In this document: piece by piece, positions 38,177-48,500 of the stretch | Layout of the letters: every line of letters begins with the position of its first letter | Numbering within the stretch: the first letter of the stretch is position 1 | From: Pseudomonas putida S13.1.2 | GTDB lineage: Bacteria > Pseudomonadota > Gammaproteobacteria > Pseudomonadales > Pseudomonadaceae | Reading direction: 5' to 3' | Length of the DNA: 64,000 bases | NCBI RefSeq assembly: GCF_000498395.2 | Contig: NZ_CP010979.1 | Location: 4,836,001-4,900,000 of the forward strand | Made by a program: the position numbers and the translations under genes | The notes under the pieces: model-generated | Told to the model about the DNA's origin: nothing | Databases searched by the model: none | What the model saw: the letters and a program-made list of their open reading frames with translations, nothing else

Positions 38177-39040
38177 TCAGCGCTGCATCCCCCAACGCCG
38201 CACGGTCAACCGCTCCAGGGTGTTGAACACCAACCCTTCCACCAGCAAACCGATCAGGATCACCACCGCCAACCCGGCAAACACCTTGTCGGTATACAGC
38301 TCGTTACGGTTCTGGAAGATGTACCAGCCCAGCCCGCCTTTACCACTGCTGGCACCAAACACCAGTTCGGCGGCGATCAGGGTGCGCCAGGCAAAGGCCC
38401 AGCCGATCTTCAGCCCCGACAGGATCGACGGCAAGGCCGCCGGCACGAGGATGTGAAGCACCAGCCGCAGCCCTTTCAGGCCATAGTTGCGGCCAGCCAT
38501 GCGCAGTGTTTCCGAGACGCCCAGAAAGCCCGCGTAGGTATTCAACGCCAACGCCCACAGCACCGAATGCACCAGCACGAAGATCAGGCTGTTGTCGCCC
38601 AGCCCGAACCACAGCAAGGCCAGCGGCAGCAGGGCAATGGCCGGCAGCGGGTTGAACATCGAGGTCAACGTACCTAGCAGGTCCCGCCCCAACTGGGTCG
38701 AAACCGCCAGGCTGGTCAGGCCGAAGGCCAGAACGATGCCCAGTACATAGCCCTTGAGCAGGATCACCAGCGACACGCCAACCTTGGACGGCAGTTCGCC
38801 ACTGATCATGCCGTCCCACAGGGCGGCGGCGGTTTGCACAAAGCCTGGCAACAGCAGGTCGTTGTCCTGATAGCGGGCGACGGCCTCCCAGAGCACAGCG
38901 ATCACCAGCAGGATAACTGCCTTGCGCAGCCAGCCTTGCTGCCACAGGCGCTGGGCCAAGGGCAGTGGTCGTTCCACAGGCACACTGAGCAGGGGCTCCA
39001 GCTGCACCTCGTATTCCTGGCGTACAGGTGTAGTGGTCAT
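38177..39040 (-). CDS. ABC importer permease, SsuC/TauC-like
   Basis: 287 residues with six membrane helices and the permease EAA-type loop (GRNYGLKGLRLVLHILVPAA then LPSILSGLKIGWAFAWRTLI). It belongs to the nitrate/sulfonate/taurine permease family (SsuC/TauC). It lies 14 bp after the ATPase gene, in an operon with a binding protein and dioxygenase. The substrate is probably an organosulfur compound, not determinable exactly. Confidence 0.88.
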   Translation of the reverse strand: MTTTPVRQEYEVQLEPLLSVPVERPLPLAQRLWQQGWLRKAVILLVIAVLWEAVARYQDNDLLLPGFVQTAAALWDGMISGELPSKVGVSLVILLKGYVLGIVLAFGLTSLAVSTQLGRDLLGTLTSMFNPLPAIALLPLALLWFGLGDNSLIFVLVHSVLWALALNTYAGFLGVSETLRMAGRNYGLKGLRLVLHILVPAALPSILSGLKIGWAFAWRTLIAAELVFGASSGKGGLGWYIFQNRNELYTDKVFAGLAVVILIGLLVEGLVFNTLERLTVRRWGMQR

Positions 39041-39054
39041 GGCTGAAGCTCCTG

Positions 39055-39918
39055 TCAGTAGGCGATGCGAATATCGTTGAAGCCAATGTCGTCAGGCTGC
39101 TGCGGGGTATCCACCTCGTCAAACAGCAGACGGTGGATACGCCGGGCACTGGCCTGGAAGTCGCTGCCCCCCAGGCTACCCAGGTCGTACTGATGGCTGT
39201 GCACTTCGGCCCGTACCCGCCCCGGGTGCGGCGAAAGCAGCAGGATGCGGTTGCCGACCACCAGCGCTTCCTCGATGGAGTGGGTCACGAACAGCAGGGT
39301 GAACCGCACTTCCTCCCATAGCAGCAGCAGTTCTTCCTGCATCTTGCGCCGGGTCAGCGCATCAAGGGCGGCGAACGGCTCATCCATCAACAGGATCTTA
39401 GGCTGCGTGGCCAAGGCCCGGGCAATCGCCACGCGGGCCTTCATGCCGCCCGACAAAGTGTGCGGGTAGGCATCGGCAAAGGCAGCCAGGCCGACCTTTT
39501 CCAGGTAATGCAGCGCCCGGTCTTCGGCTTCGGTGCGCTTGAGCTGGCCCGACACCAGCAACGGGAACATGACGTTCTGCTTTACCGTTTTCCACGGTGG
39601 CAGCTGGTCGAACTCCTGGAACACCACGATGCGGTCGGGGCCTGGGCCACGGACCGCTTGGCCCTGCAGCAGAATCTGCCCTTCCTGCGGCTGGATGAAA
39701 CCAGCCACGGCCTTGAGCAAAGTGGACTTGCCGCAACCGGAGGGGCCGAGCAGCACAAAGCGGTCGGCACGGTCGACTTCGAAGCTGACCTGGTGGGTGG
39801 CCCGCACCACGCGTTGCGCGGTGCGGTATTCAAGGCTGAGGTTATCCACCTTGAGCAAAGGCGGCGTTGCGACACGGCTCAGGTTGCTGGCCGTGTGGCC
39901 TGGCAATGGGGCGGTCAT
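39055..39918 (-). CDS. ABC importer ATPase, SsuB/TauB-like
   Basis: 287 residues. Walker A GPSGCGKST, Q-loop VVFQEFDQLPPWKTV, signature LSGGMKARVAIARAL, Walker B ILLMDEPFAALD and switch His in FVTHSIEEAL are all intact. It shows the SsuB/TauB/NrtD subfamily style. An extra N-terminal 20 residues precede the core. It lies 6 bp after the binding-protein gene. Confidence 0.9.
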   Translation of the reverse strand: MTAPLPGHTASNLSRVATPPLLKVDNLSLEYRTAQRVVRATHQVSFEVDRADRFVLLGPSGCGKSTLLKAVAGFIQPQEGQILLQGQAVRGPGPDRIVVFQEFDQLPPWKTVKQNVMFPLLVSGQLKRTEAEDRALHYLEKVGLAAFADAYPHTLSGGMKARVAIARALATQPKILLMDEPFAALDALTRRKMQEELLLLWEEVRFTLLFVTHSIEEALVVGNRILLLSPHPGRVRAEVHSHQYDLGSLGGSDFQASARRIHRLLFDEVDTPQQPDDIGFNDIRIAY

Positions 39919-39924
39919 GATCGA

Positions 39925-40944
39925 TCAGCTCCCCTGCAGCGGGCGTTCGTCCTGGAAGAAGTAGTCCTTCCACGATTCCGGCTTGTGCTTGATGGCGCCT
40001 ACCCGATAGAGAAAATCGGCCAGCTTGTAGGTGTTCTTTGGTGTGACGGTGAATTCGTACTGCGGGTTGTCGATCAGCTTGATCAACGCGTCGCGGTCGA
40101 TCTTGGCCTTGGTTACACGGATGTAGGTGTCAGCGGCAGCGGCCTTGTCTTTCTGGGCAAAGTCTGCGGCTTCGGCCAGGGCATCAACGAAGGCCTTGTA
40201 GGTTTTGGGGTTGTCCTTGCGGAATTTCTCGGTGGCAAACAGCAAGGTCGGCGAGTTGGGGCCGAGCAGGTCGTAGCTGTTGAGCACCACATGCACGTCC
40301 TTGTTGGCCAGTACCTGGTCCTGGAACGGTGGGTTGGAGAAATGCCCGTTCAGCTCGGTGCCGCCCGCCAGCAATGCGGCGGTGGCATCAGGGTGCGGTA
40401 CGGCAAGGGTGTATTTGTCGAGGCGGTTGTATTCCTTGTCGCCCCACTGCTGGGCAGCGGCGTACTGCAGGAAGCGCGACTGCACCGAAACACCTACCGC
40501 CGGCACCGCGATACGGTCTTTGTTGGAAATGTCGGCGATAGTCTTCACGTTCGGGTTGCTGCTGACCAGGTAGTAGGGGAAGTTACCCAGCGAGGCCACT
40601 GCCTTTACGTTCTGCCGCCCCTTGGTGCGGTCCCACACCGTAAGCAGCGGGCCGACACCCGCGCCGGCGATGTCCACCGAACCGGACAGCAGTGCGTCGT
40701 TGATGGCCGAGCCACCCGACAGCTGGGCCCAGTCGACTTCGATGTCGATGCCCTGCTCCTTGCCGTGCTTTTCGATCAGGTGCTGGTCACGTACCACGTT
40801 CAGCAGCAGGTAGACGATGCCGAACTGCTCGGCAACGCGGATCTTGCCTTCGGCCTGGGCCACTGCGGGGGCGGCCAGGCTGCCGACGACCAGGCTTGCG
40901 CCCAGGCCGATGCTTGCCGCCAGGCGGCTGATGGATTTGCGCAT
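39925..40944 (-). CDS. Periplasmic substrate-binding protein, SsuA/TauA/NMT1-like
   Basis: 339 residues with a Sec signal ending APAVAQAEG. The NMT1/SsuA-like fold contains IRVAEQFGIVYLLLNVVRDQ, QLSGGSAINDALLSGSVDIA and FPYYLVSSNPNVKTIADI. It captures a sulfonate- or sulfate-ester-like solute for the permease. It lies 17 bp after the dioxygenase gene, with GAGGACA as ribosome site. Confidence 0.88.
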   Translation of the reverse strand: MRKSISRLAASIGLGASLVVGSLAAPAVAQAEGKIRVAEQFGIVYLLLNVVRDQHLIEKHGKEQGIDIEVDWAQLSGGSAINDALLSGSVDIAGAGVGPLLTVWDRTKGRQNVKAVASLGNFPYYLVSSNPNVKTIADISNKDRIAVPAVGVSVQSRFLQYAAAQQWGDKEYNRLDKYTLAVPHPDATAALLAGGTELNGHFSNPPFQDQVLANKDVHVVLNSYDLLGPNSPTLLFATEKFRKDNPKTYKAFVDALAEAADFAQKDKAAAADTYIRVTKAKIDRDALIKLIDNPQYEFTVTPKNTYKLADFLYRVGAIKHKPESWKDYFFQDERPLQGS

Positions 40945-40961
40945 GAAGATGTCCTCAGTCG

Positions 40962-41861
40962 TCAGAACGGGGCGTCGCCCTGGATGGTGGTGCGGTACAG
41001 CTTGCGACGCAGGTGCGCGGGGCAGCCGGTGGCCAGGTGAATGAGCGAGCGGTTGTCCCAGAACACCAGGTCGTGGGGCTGCCATTGGTGGCGGTAGATG
41101 TTCTGCTCCAGCACGCTCAGGGCGTACAGCTGTTGCAGCACGTCGCGGCTTTCGTCGTCTGGCAGGCCGACGATGCGGGTAGTGAAGCCTTCGCTGACGA
41201 ACAACGCCTTGCGGCCGTTTTCCGGGTGGGTACGAGCCACCGGGTGAATGACTTCCTGTACCTGCGCCAACTGTTCGGCGGTCAGGGTCGGGCGCCAGTT
41301 GCCTTCAAATTTGGTCTCGCCGTAGCGGGCGGTGTAGGAGTGAGCGGCACTGCGGCCCTCGACTATTTTGCGCAGGGCGTCGGGTACGGCGTCCCAGGCT
41401 TTGTGCATGTCGGCGAACAGCGTGTCGCCGCCTTCGCTGGGCAGTTCCTGGGCATGCAGCATGGAACCGAGGCTGGGCAGCGCCTTGTACGACAGGTCGG
41501 AGTGCCAGAACTTGCCGGCATCACCCAGGCCGATGTTCTGGCCGTTTTCGATGATGTTGGAAACGATCAGGATCTCGGGATGACCTGTGAGCAGGAACTG
41601 CTTGAGCACATGGATCTGCAACTCGCCAAAGCGGCGGCTGAAGGCTATCTGCTGTTCCGGGCTGATGCGCTGGTCGCGGAACACCAGCACATGGTGGTCG
41701 AGGTGGGCGCGATGGATACGGGCGAAATCCTCGGCGTTGACCGGTTTGGCCAGGTCCAGGCCGATGATCTCGGCGCCTACGGCACCGGAGAACGGGCGGA
41801 TTTCGAAAACTTGCGGCTGGGCGCTGTCGATGGTCGACAAGGCGTTCGAGGCGGCTGACAT
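40962..41861 (-). CDS. TauD/TfdA-family 2-oxoglutarate dioxygenase
   Basis: 299 residues. The iron triad is H120 and D122 in WHSD and H275 in SLIHLA; an Arg (R286 or R290) should bind 2-oxoglutarate. It contains FRPF/VGAEIIGLDLAKPV at the start and HSYTARYG mid-protein. Relatives open taurine, alkyl sulfate or phenoxyacetate substrates. Linkage to an SsuABC-like importer argues for desulfonation or sulfate-ester cleavage under sulfur limitation. It is first in the operon. Confidence 0.88.
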   Translation of the reverse strand: MSAASNALSTIDSAQPQVFEIRPFSGAVGAEIIGLDLAKPVNAEDFARIHRAHLDHHVLVFRDQRISPEQQIAFSRRFGELQIHVLKQFLLTGHPEILIVSNIIENGQNIGLGDAGKFWHSDLSYKALPSLGSMLHAQELPSEGGDTLFADMHKAWDAVPDALRKIVEGRSAAHSYTARYGETKFEGNWRPTLTAEQLAQVQEVIHPVARTHPENGRKALFVSEGFTTRIVGLPDDESRDVLQQLYALSVLEQNIYRHQWQPHDLVFWDNRSLIHLATGCPAHLRRKLYRTTIQGDAPF

Positions 41862-42059
41862 TTATCACTCCCACGCAGTGCGCGACTTCAATGGCGCGCA
41901 ACGATCAGAAACGCACGGGGATTTCCCGTGTGGGTTCAAGTCGTGCGGCGCATCGATTGGTCGACGGGTACGCAGTGGTGTGACTATAAAGTCATAACGG
42001 CGATATTTTAAATACCTTTAAAGCATAATCATATCACTGTCGCCGGGGCTGGCCTGCTG
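41862..42059 (-). promoter_or_regulatory. Probable promoter region of the dioxygenase-ABC operon
   Basis: This 198-bp gap contains the most AT-rich short run nearby (41985-42040: ATAAAGTCATAACG, then ATATTTTAAATACC and ATAATCATAT). It is the only space where an operon promoter could sit. No regulator gene is adjacent. Exact -35/-10 elements cannot be assigned by eye. Confidence 0.4.
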
Positions 42060-42401
42060 TCAGATCAGCCCGCCCTGCTCTTCTTCGTCAATCAGGTTGT
42101 TGAGGCTGCTGAGCGCCTTGCGCGCGGTGGAGCGGTTGAGCAGCTTGGCCTGTGCGCCGGCGGGCAAGTCGGTGATCTTGAACACACCCTTGGCGGTCAG
42201 CACGTCGATGAGGTCCTCAAGCACGCGGATCATGTCCAGGTCACTTTGCTTGAGCTGGTTGAGGCTGTTTTCCACGACGTCATCGGCAAACCATTCCTGG
42301 ATATCGGCATGGTCGGCGGGGAGCATTTCGGTGAACTGGTCAAAAGCGGCTGCTTCTACCCGCAGCAACTGGCCAGCGGCGTCGCGTTGCACGTAGAACA
42401 T
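42060..42401 (-). CDS. Conserved small protein between adhesin and dioxygenase operon
   Basis: 113 residues from ATG 42401 (GAGGGA upstream), beginning MFYVQRDAAGQLLRVEAAAF, with SDLDMIRVLEDLIDVLTAKG then VFKITDLPAGAQAKLLNRST. Similar Pseudomonas proteins are sometimes labelled tryptophan synthase beta-like, but it is far too short for TrpB and has no PLP lysine motif, so that name is misleading. It has an all-helical appearance and unknown function. Confidence 0.75.
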   Translation of the reverse strand: MFYVQRDAAGQLLRVEAAAFDQFTEMLPADHADIQEWFADDVVENSLNQLKQSDLDMIRVLEDLIDVLTAKGVFKITDLPAGAQAKLLNRSTARKALSSLNNLIDEEEQGGLI

Positions 42402-42518
42402 GGCGGTGTCCCTCGTCACGTTGGTTCCTTGTTGGTAGACAGCAGCATAGGCAAAGATCGCCGGGCGCGCAGGCCCGGCGCCAGAGTATGCGCTGTCAGC
42501 AGATTGCAGGAAAGACCC

Positions 42519-42565
42519 GTGTGGGAGCGGCCTTGTGTCGCGAAAGGGCCGCGAAGCGGCCCTTT
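42519..42565. repeat. Single REP-like arm
   Basis: GTGTGGGAGCGGCCTTGTGT then CGCGAAAGGGCC resembles one REP arm without a partner. It overlaps the terminator hairpin at its right side. Confidence 0.5.
42543..42565 (-). terminator. Terminator-like hairpin after the adhesin gene
   Basis: On the - strand AAAGGGCCGC, loop TTC, GCGGCCCTTT: a perfect 10-bp stem starting 6 bases after the stop codon. The tail has only the three T of the stem. Confidence 0.65.
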
Positions 42566-42571
42566 AGCACA

Positions 42572-45500
42572 TCAGCTGTCTTTGTTGTGGATGATGATGG
42601 TCGGGTCAGCACCGCTGATCAACGAGTTGATCGTGGTGTTGGACCAGTTCACCCCTTCCAGCTTGATGGTCACGTCGGCGTTGGCGATACCACCTGCGGC
42701 GTTGAGCTTACCTTCGCTGCTGACTTGCAACGTGGTCGTGCCTTCCACCGTGGTGAGTTTCAGGTAGTTGTCGATCGTGCTGCCCTTCTCACCTTGAAGC
42801 AAATCGCTCAAGTCGATCTTGTCTTTCTCACCTACCTTGAAGTCCTTGATCACGTCGTTGCCGTAATCGCCCGCCTTCCACACGAAGGTGTCGGCACCGC
42901 TGCCACCGATCAGGATATCGTCGCCGTGGCCACCGATCAGGGTGTCATTGCCAGTACCGCCCAGCAGGATGTCGTTACCTCTGCCACCATCGAGCGTGTC
43001 GTTACCACCTTGGCCGAAGAGGATGTCGTTGCCATTGCCGCCGGACAAGAAGTCCTTGCCGTCGTTGGCACCGGAGATATCGAACTCGGTGTAGTGCTCG
43101 GTGATGTACTGGTGCATGGTCCTGCCATCTACCTGGCTGGCATCCACCCCAGTCTGCTTGGCCACATAGCTCTGCAGCGCTTCCACGCCGTTGCCCGCTA
43201 CAGACGGGAACTGGATCAGGTCGCCGAACACGATGTCATTGCCGTCGCCGGCATAAACGGTGTCGCTACCCGGCAAGGTTGACTCGGTGTGACCCAGGAT
43301 AGCGTCGGCCAGGTTGGTGGCATCGATGTTGGTCTGTGGCTTGCCGTCGGTGTCATAGGGTTTCAAGTCGTTGGTGTCGACACCGCTGCCAATGCCGATG
43401 GCCTCGATGTTCGGTGACAGCGACTTGAGCACCGCAAAGGCACTCTTCGAGTTGCTGATGGTGTCGGAGTCGGACCAGCTGCCTTGACCGGCCAGGCTCG
43501 ACAGCTCGTATGTGCCATCGCCCTGGGCATGCAGGGTGCCGCTGAGCGACGAGTACCAGCTGCCGTTCTTGTACAGGTTGAGGTTACCGCTGCTGTCGAT
43601 TGTCAGGCGGTTGCTGCTGTCCAGGTAGACGTTGACCACTTGGCCGATCTTGTAATTGATCGACGTCAGGTAGGCGTCCATCGTCAAGTTGGCCTTGTTG
43701 CCGCTGTAGGCGATCAGCGTTGGGTTGGCACGCTCGCCGGACTGGTAGTAGGTCGGCTGGCCGTCAGTGATGAAGAAGGTCTGGTTAGTCGCGGAGACAC
43801 CCGCATCCTTCAGCGCCTGGAACCAGTTGGCCGTAGTCTTGAAAGCGTCCTCGTAGTTGGTACCGCCATTGGCGGTCATCGCGTTCAGGGCGTTTTTCAG
43901 GGTCTGCAGGGCACCGCTGTCGTTCAGGTTGACCGATACCGTGGTCTTGACCTGGGTGGCGAAGTCCACCAGCAGAATGTTCACCGTGCCAGAGCTGGCA
44001 CCCTTGACGCTGTTGGCCAGGGTGGTGAAGACGGCCTGCAGCGCCTTCTGTGCGGCATCCACCGAGTCTTTCATGCTGCCCGACGTATCGACGATGAACG
44101 CAAGGTTGTAGTTCTGACCCGGCGTTACATGCAGGCCACTGATGTCGGAAACGATGATCTCGCTAGCACCGGTGCCAGTGAAACTGTCGTTGTCGGTGGT
44201 CAGGTTGGTGGCAGTGTAGGTGTCCGGATAAACCGTAACCTTGATGGTGCCTTCGCTGGTTGCAGTGCTGCCACCCACGCTCTCGGTAGAGGTCGAGGTG
44301 ACCTTCACATCGAACTGGCCCTGGTAATAAGCCGGCGGCTTGATGCTGAGGCTACCAAGGTTCCAGCCAGTGACATCGACCGCACCGGCACCCACGGTGA
44401 GGGTATGACCAGCACCATCTGTGAGCACCGAGCCTGCAGGTATACCGGCCAGCTTGACGCTCAGGCTCTCGGAGCCATCGGTATCGGTAAGGGCGGTCGA
44501 AATACCGACCAGCTTCACCGAGCCACCCTCCGGCCCTTCGTTGAGTTTGTAGCCGTCGTAGTAGCTCTGGCCATTCACCGTGTGCAGGTCAGATACGCCC
44601 AGGCCGGCGTTGGCCATCTCGGTCACGTTCTGGTACATCTTGATGTTCGAGCTGCTCAGGTCGGTAACCGCACCCGAGCCCACCTGGATATTCAGGTCAT
44701 AGCTGCCTGGACCAGACTGGTTGGCATGGTAGACCTCGATCGGGTAGTAGCCACTGGAGGTCGGGGTGAAGGTGCCCGAAACCTGGCCGCCAGCGCCCCA
44801 GGTAGCCGTGACCACAGTCTTGCCACCAATGGTGACCACGAAGCTGTCGTCGGCGATACCGCTGAAGGTGTAGGTCTTGCCGGCTTCCAGGTAGATCAGG
44901 CCCGACGTTTTCGAGCCGCTGCCACCGGTGACGCTGGCATCGGACTGCACGTTGTTAGTGGTGCTGCTGGAGTTGGCATTGCCGGAGTTGGCAAATACCG
45001 TCTTCAGGTCATCACCGGTAATGCCATTGCCGCCAGTACCCAGGCCTTTCAGGCTGGTCCAGACTTCCTTGGTCAGGCCTTTGGACTCGATATCGGCGCT
45101 GCCGAAGCTTAGCGTCGGTTTGTCGGCGACCGGGCTGATGTCGACCTTCATGGTCACTTCGCTGCCCAGGTTGGTGCCATCGTTCGGCTTGTACTTGAAC
45201 TGCGCGTAGTCAGCCTGTTTGTTGCCCACACCGGTACCACCGTAGCCATCGGCACCCGACTGGTTGAGGGTCGGAACGAACTTCAGGTTCTTGGCAATGA
45301 TGTCAGCCTGGCTCACCACCTGGCCAACGGTCACATTCACCCAGGCAGTACCGTTGAAGAACTGCAGGCTGCCGGCGCCCGGGATCGAGGTAATAGTCAC
45401 GGACAGATCGGTGTTGCCATCGGCGTCGGTGACTTTGAAATCGCTCCAGGCAAACACGTAGTCAGTGTCTTCCACGCCCAACACTGCGCCACCAGGCGAA

Positions 45501-48500
45501 ACTGGCAGGTGGTCATTGTCGAGGATGGTGGTAGTCACGCTCGATTTGCTGCTATCCACCTGCAGGTTCTCGAAGTTGCCACCGCTGGCGTTTTCAATCT
45601 TCACAACGAAGTTCTCGGTACTTTCGACCAACTTGTCGTCGATGGTAGCGATGTTGAACGTCGTGCCTGTGCTATTGGCCGGGATCTTCACGGTGATGAC
45701 ACCGGTGAAGTCGTCACCGTTTTTGGCGGTGCCGCTGTAGCTGAGGGTGATCGTGACTTCGGCCTTGGAGGCGTTGCTCAGGGTCAGCGTGTACTGGCCT
45801 GTTTCGCCCTCGGTCAGCGAAGTGGTGCCGGTGATGCCGACTGTGGTGACGTCGCCTTGGTTGCCCGTGCCCGGAGTGCCCGAACCCGGTTCGTCGGTGA
45901 CGGCGGTGCTGACTGGGGTCTTGTCCAGGGTCAGCTGCTCGAACTTGCCAACATCAGTGCCGCTGACCGAGGCGATCGCTTTGATCACAGGGTCATTGGT
46001 GCCCACATAGATGTTGTCCGGCGCGATAACAGTCGCAGTCCCCACTGTGCCATTGGCCGGTACGGTGATGACGGTCTTGCCGTCGCTCAGCGTGAAGGTC
46101 AGAGCGTTGTGGTTGTTGATCGGCAGGCCGTCTTTGTTGGTCAGCGTCACGGTGTAGGTGATCACGCCGCCTTCGGTTACCGACGGGGTCGCGGTCAGTT
46201 TCGCCACGACTTCGTCGGTGGTGTCGGTGACGTTGACCTTCGCCGCGTCGCCCAGCTGCAGGTTCTCGAAGGTACGGCCACCGATGTCGGCTGCCGACTT
46301 GATACCCAGGCTGATTTCACCGGAGTCTCTGTAGACGTCGTCGCCTTGGGCCACGTGCTGGTAGGGCGCGCTGGTCTGGCCGGCCTTGATGGTAACCGTG
46401 GCGTTGTTGCTCAGGGTCACGACCAGGTCGTTGGCCAGGGCAGTGTTGATGTGCACGGTGAAGGTCGGTTTGACGTTCTCGGCCACCGAGGTCTGGTCGG
46501 CGGTGATGGTAACCAGCACCAGGTCGCCTTGGTTGCCAGTGCCCGGCGTACCCGAACCTGGTTCGTCGGTGACGGCGGTGCTGACCGGGGTCTTGTCCAG
46601 GGTCAGTTGCTCGAACTTGCCGACATCCGCGCCGGTGACCGACTGGATGGCCTTCACGACCGCAGCGTTAGTGCCGGTGTAGACGTTGTCCGGAGCCGTG
46701 ACAGTGGCAGTGCCGGTTGTACCGTTAGCCGGGATGGTGATGGTGGTTTTGCCATCGTCCAGGGTAAAGGTCAGCGCCGCGTGCTTGTCGATCGGCAGGC
46801 CGTCTTTGTTGGTCAGCGTCACGGTGTAGGTAATCACGCCGCCTTCGGTTACCGACGGGGTCGCGGTCAGTTTCGCCACGACTTCGTCGGTGGTGTCGGT
46901 GACGTTGACCTTCGCCGCGTCGCCCAGCTGCAGGTTCTCGAAGGTACGGCCACCGATGTCGGCTGCCGACTTGATACCCAGGCTGATTTCACCGGAGTCT
47001 CTGTAGACGTCGTCGCCTTGGGCAGCGTGCTCGTAGGGCGCGCTGGTCTGGCCGGCCTTGATGGTAACCGTGGCGTTGTTGCTCAGGGTCACGACCAGGT
47101 CGTTGGCCAGGGCAGTATTGATGTGCACGGTGAAGGTCGGTTTGACGTTCTCGGCCACCGAGGTCTGGTCGGCGGTGATGGTAACCAGCACCAGATCGCC
47201 CTGGTTGCCAGTGCCCGGAGTACCCGAACCTGGCTCGTCGGTGACGGTGGTGCTGACCGGGGTCTTGTCCAGGGTCAGTTGCTCGAACTTGCCGACATCA
47301 GCGCCTGCAACAGTCGCGATCGACTGCACTACCGGAGTGTTGCTGCCAACGTAGACGTTGTCCGGAGCAGTGACGGTGATCGAACCGCTGGTGCCATTGG
47401 CCGGTACGGTGATGACGGTCTTGCCGTCGCTCAGGGTGAAGGTCAGGGCGCCGTGGTTGTTGATCGGCAGACCATCTTTGTTGGTCAGCGTGATGGTGTA
47501 GGTGATCTCGCCGCCTTCGGTGACCGAAGGGGTGGCGGTCAGCTTGGCCACGACTTCGTCGGTGGTGTCGGTGACATCCACTTTCGCAGCGCCGCCCAAC
47601 TCCAGGTTTTCGAAGGTTGCACCGGTAGCGTCTACCGCCGACTTGATGCCAACGCTGATTTCGCCGGCGTCGTTGTAAACGTCATCGCCCTGCGCGTCGT
47701 GGGTGTACGGCGCGCTGGTTTCGCCGGCCTTGATGGTGACTTGAGCGTTGTTGCTCAGGGTCACGACCAGATCGTGGTCCAGCGGCTGGTTGATGTGCAC
47801 AGTGAACGTTGGTTTGACGTTCTCGGCCACCGAAGTCTGGTCAGCAGTAATGGTGACCTGCACCAGGTCGCCCTGGTTACCGGTGCCCGGAGTGCCCGAA
47901 CCGGGTTCGTCGGTGACGGCGGTGCTGACCGGGGTCTTGTCCAGGGTCAGTTGCTCGAACTTGCCGACATCAGCGCCCGTGACCGACTGGATGGCCTTCA
48001 CGACCGCAGCGTTAGTGCCGGTGTAGACGTTGTCCGGAGCAGTGACGGTGATCGAACCGCTGGTGCCATTGGCCGGTACGGTGATGACGGTTTTGCCGTC
48101 GCTCAGCGTGAAGGTCAAGGCGCCGTGGTTGTTGATCGGCAGACCATCTTTGTTGGTCAGCGTGATGGTATAGGTGATCTCGCCGCCTTCGGTGACCGAA
48201 GGAGTGGCAGTCAGCTTGGCCACCACTTCGTCGGTGGTGTCGGTGACTTGAACGGTAGCCGCACCGCCCAGCTCGAGGTTCTCGAAGGTAGCGCCAGTGG
48301 CGTCTACAGCCGAGTTGATGCCCAAGCTGATCTGGCCAGCATCGTTGTAAACGTCATCGCCTTGCGCATCGTGGCTGTACGGTGCGCTGGTTTCCCCGGC
48401 CTTGATGGTCACGGTCGCATTGTTGCTCAGGGTCACGACCAGGTCGTGATCCAGCGGCTGGTTGACGTGCACAGTGAACGTTGGTTTGACGTTTTCCGCC

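Noticed and set aside
41862..42059. Small RNA or riboswitch before the dioxygenase operon
   Set aside because: Only an AT-rich stretch was found; no strong hairpin or known aptamer pattern.
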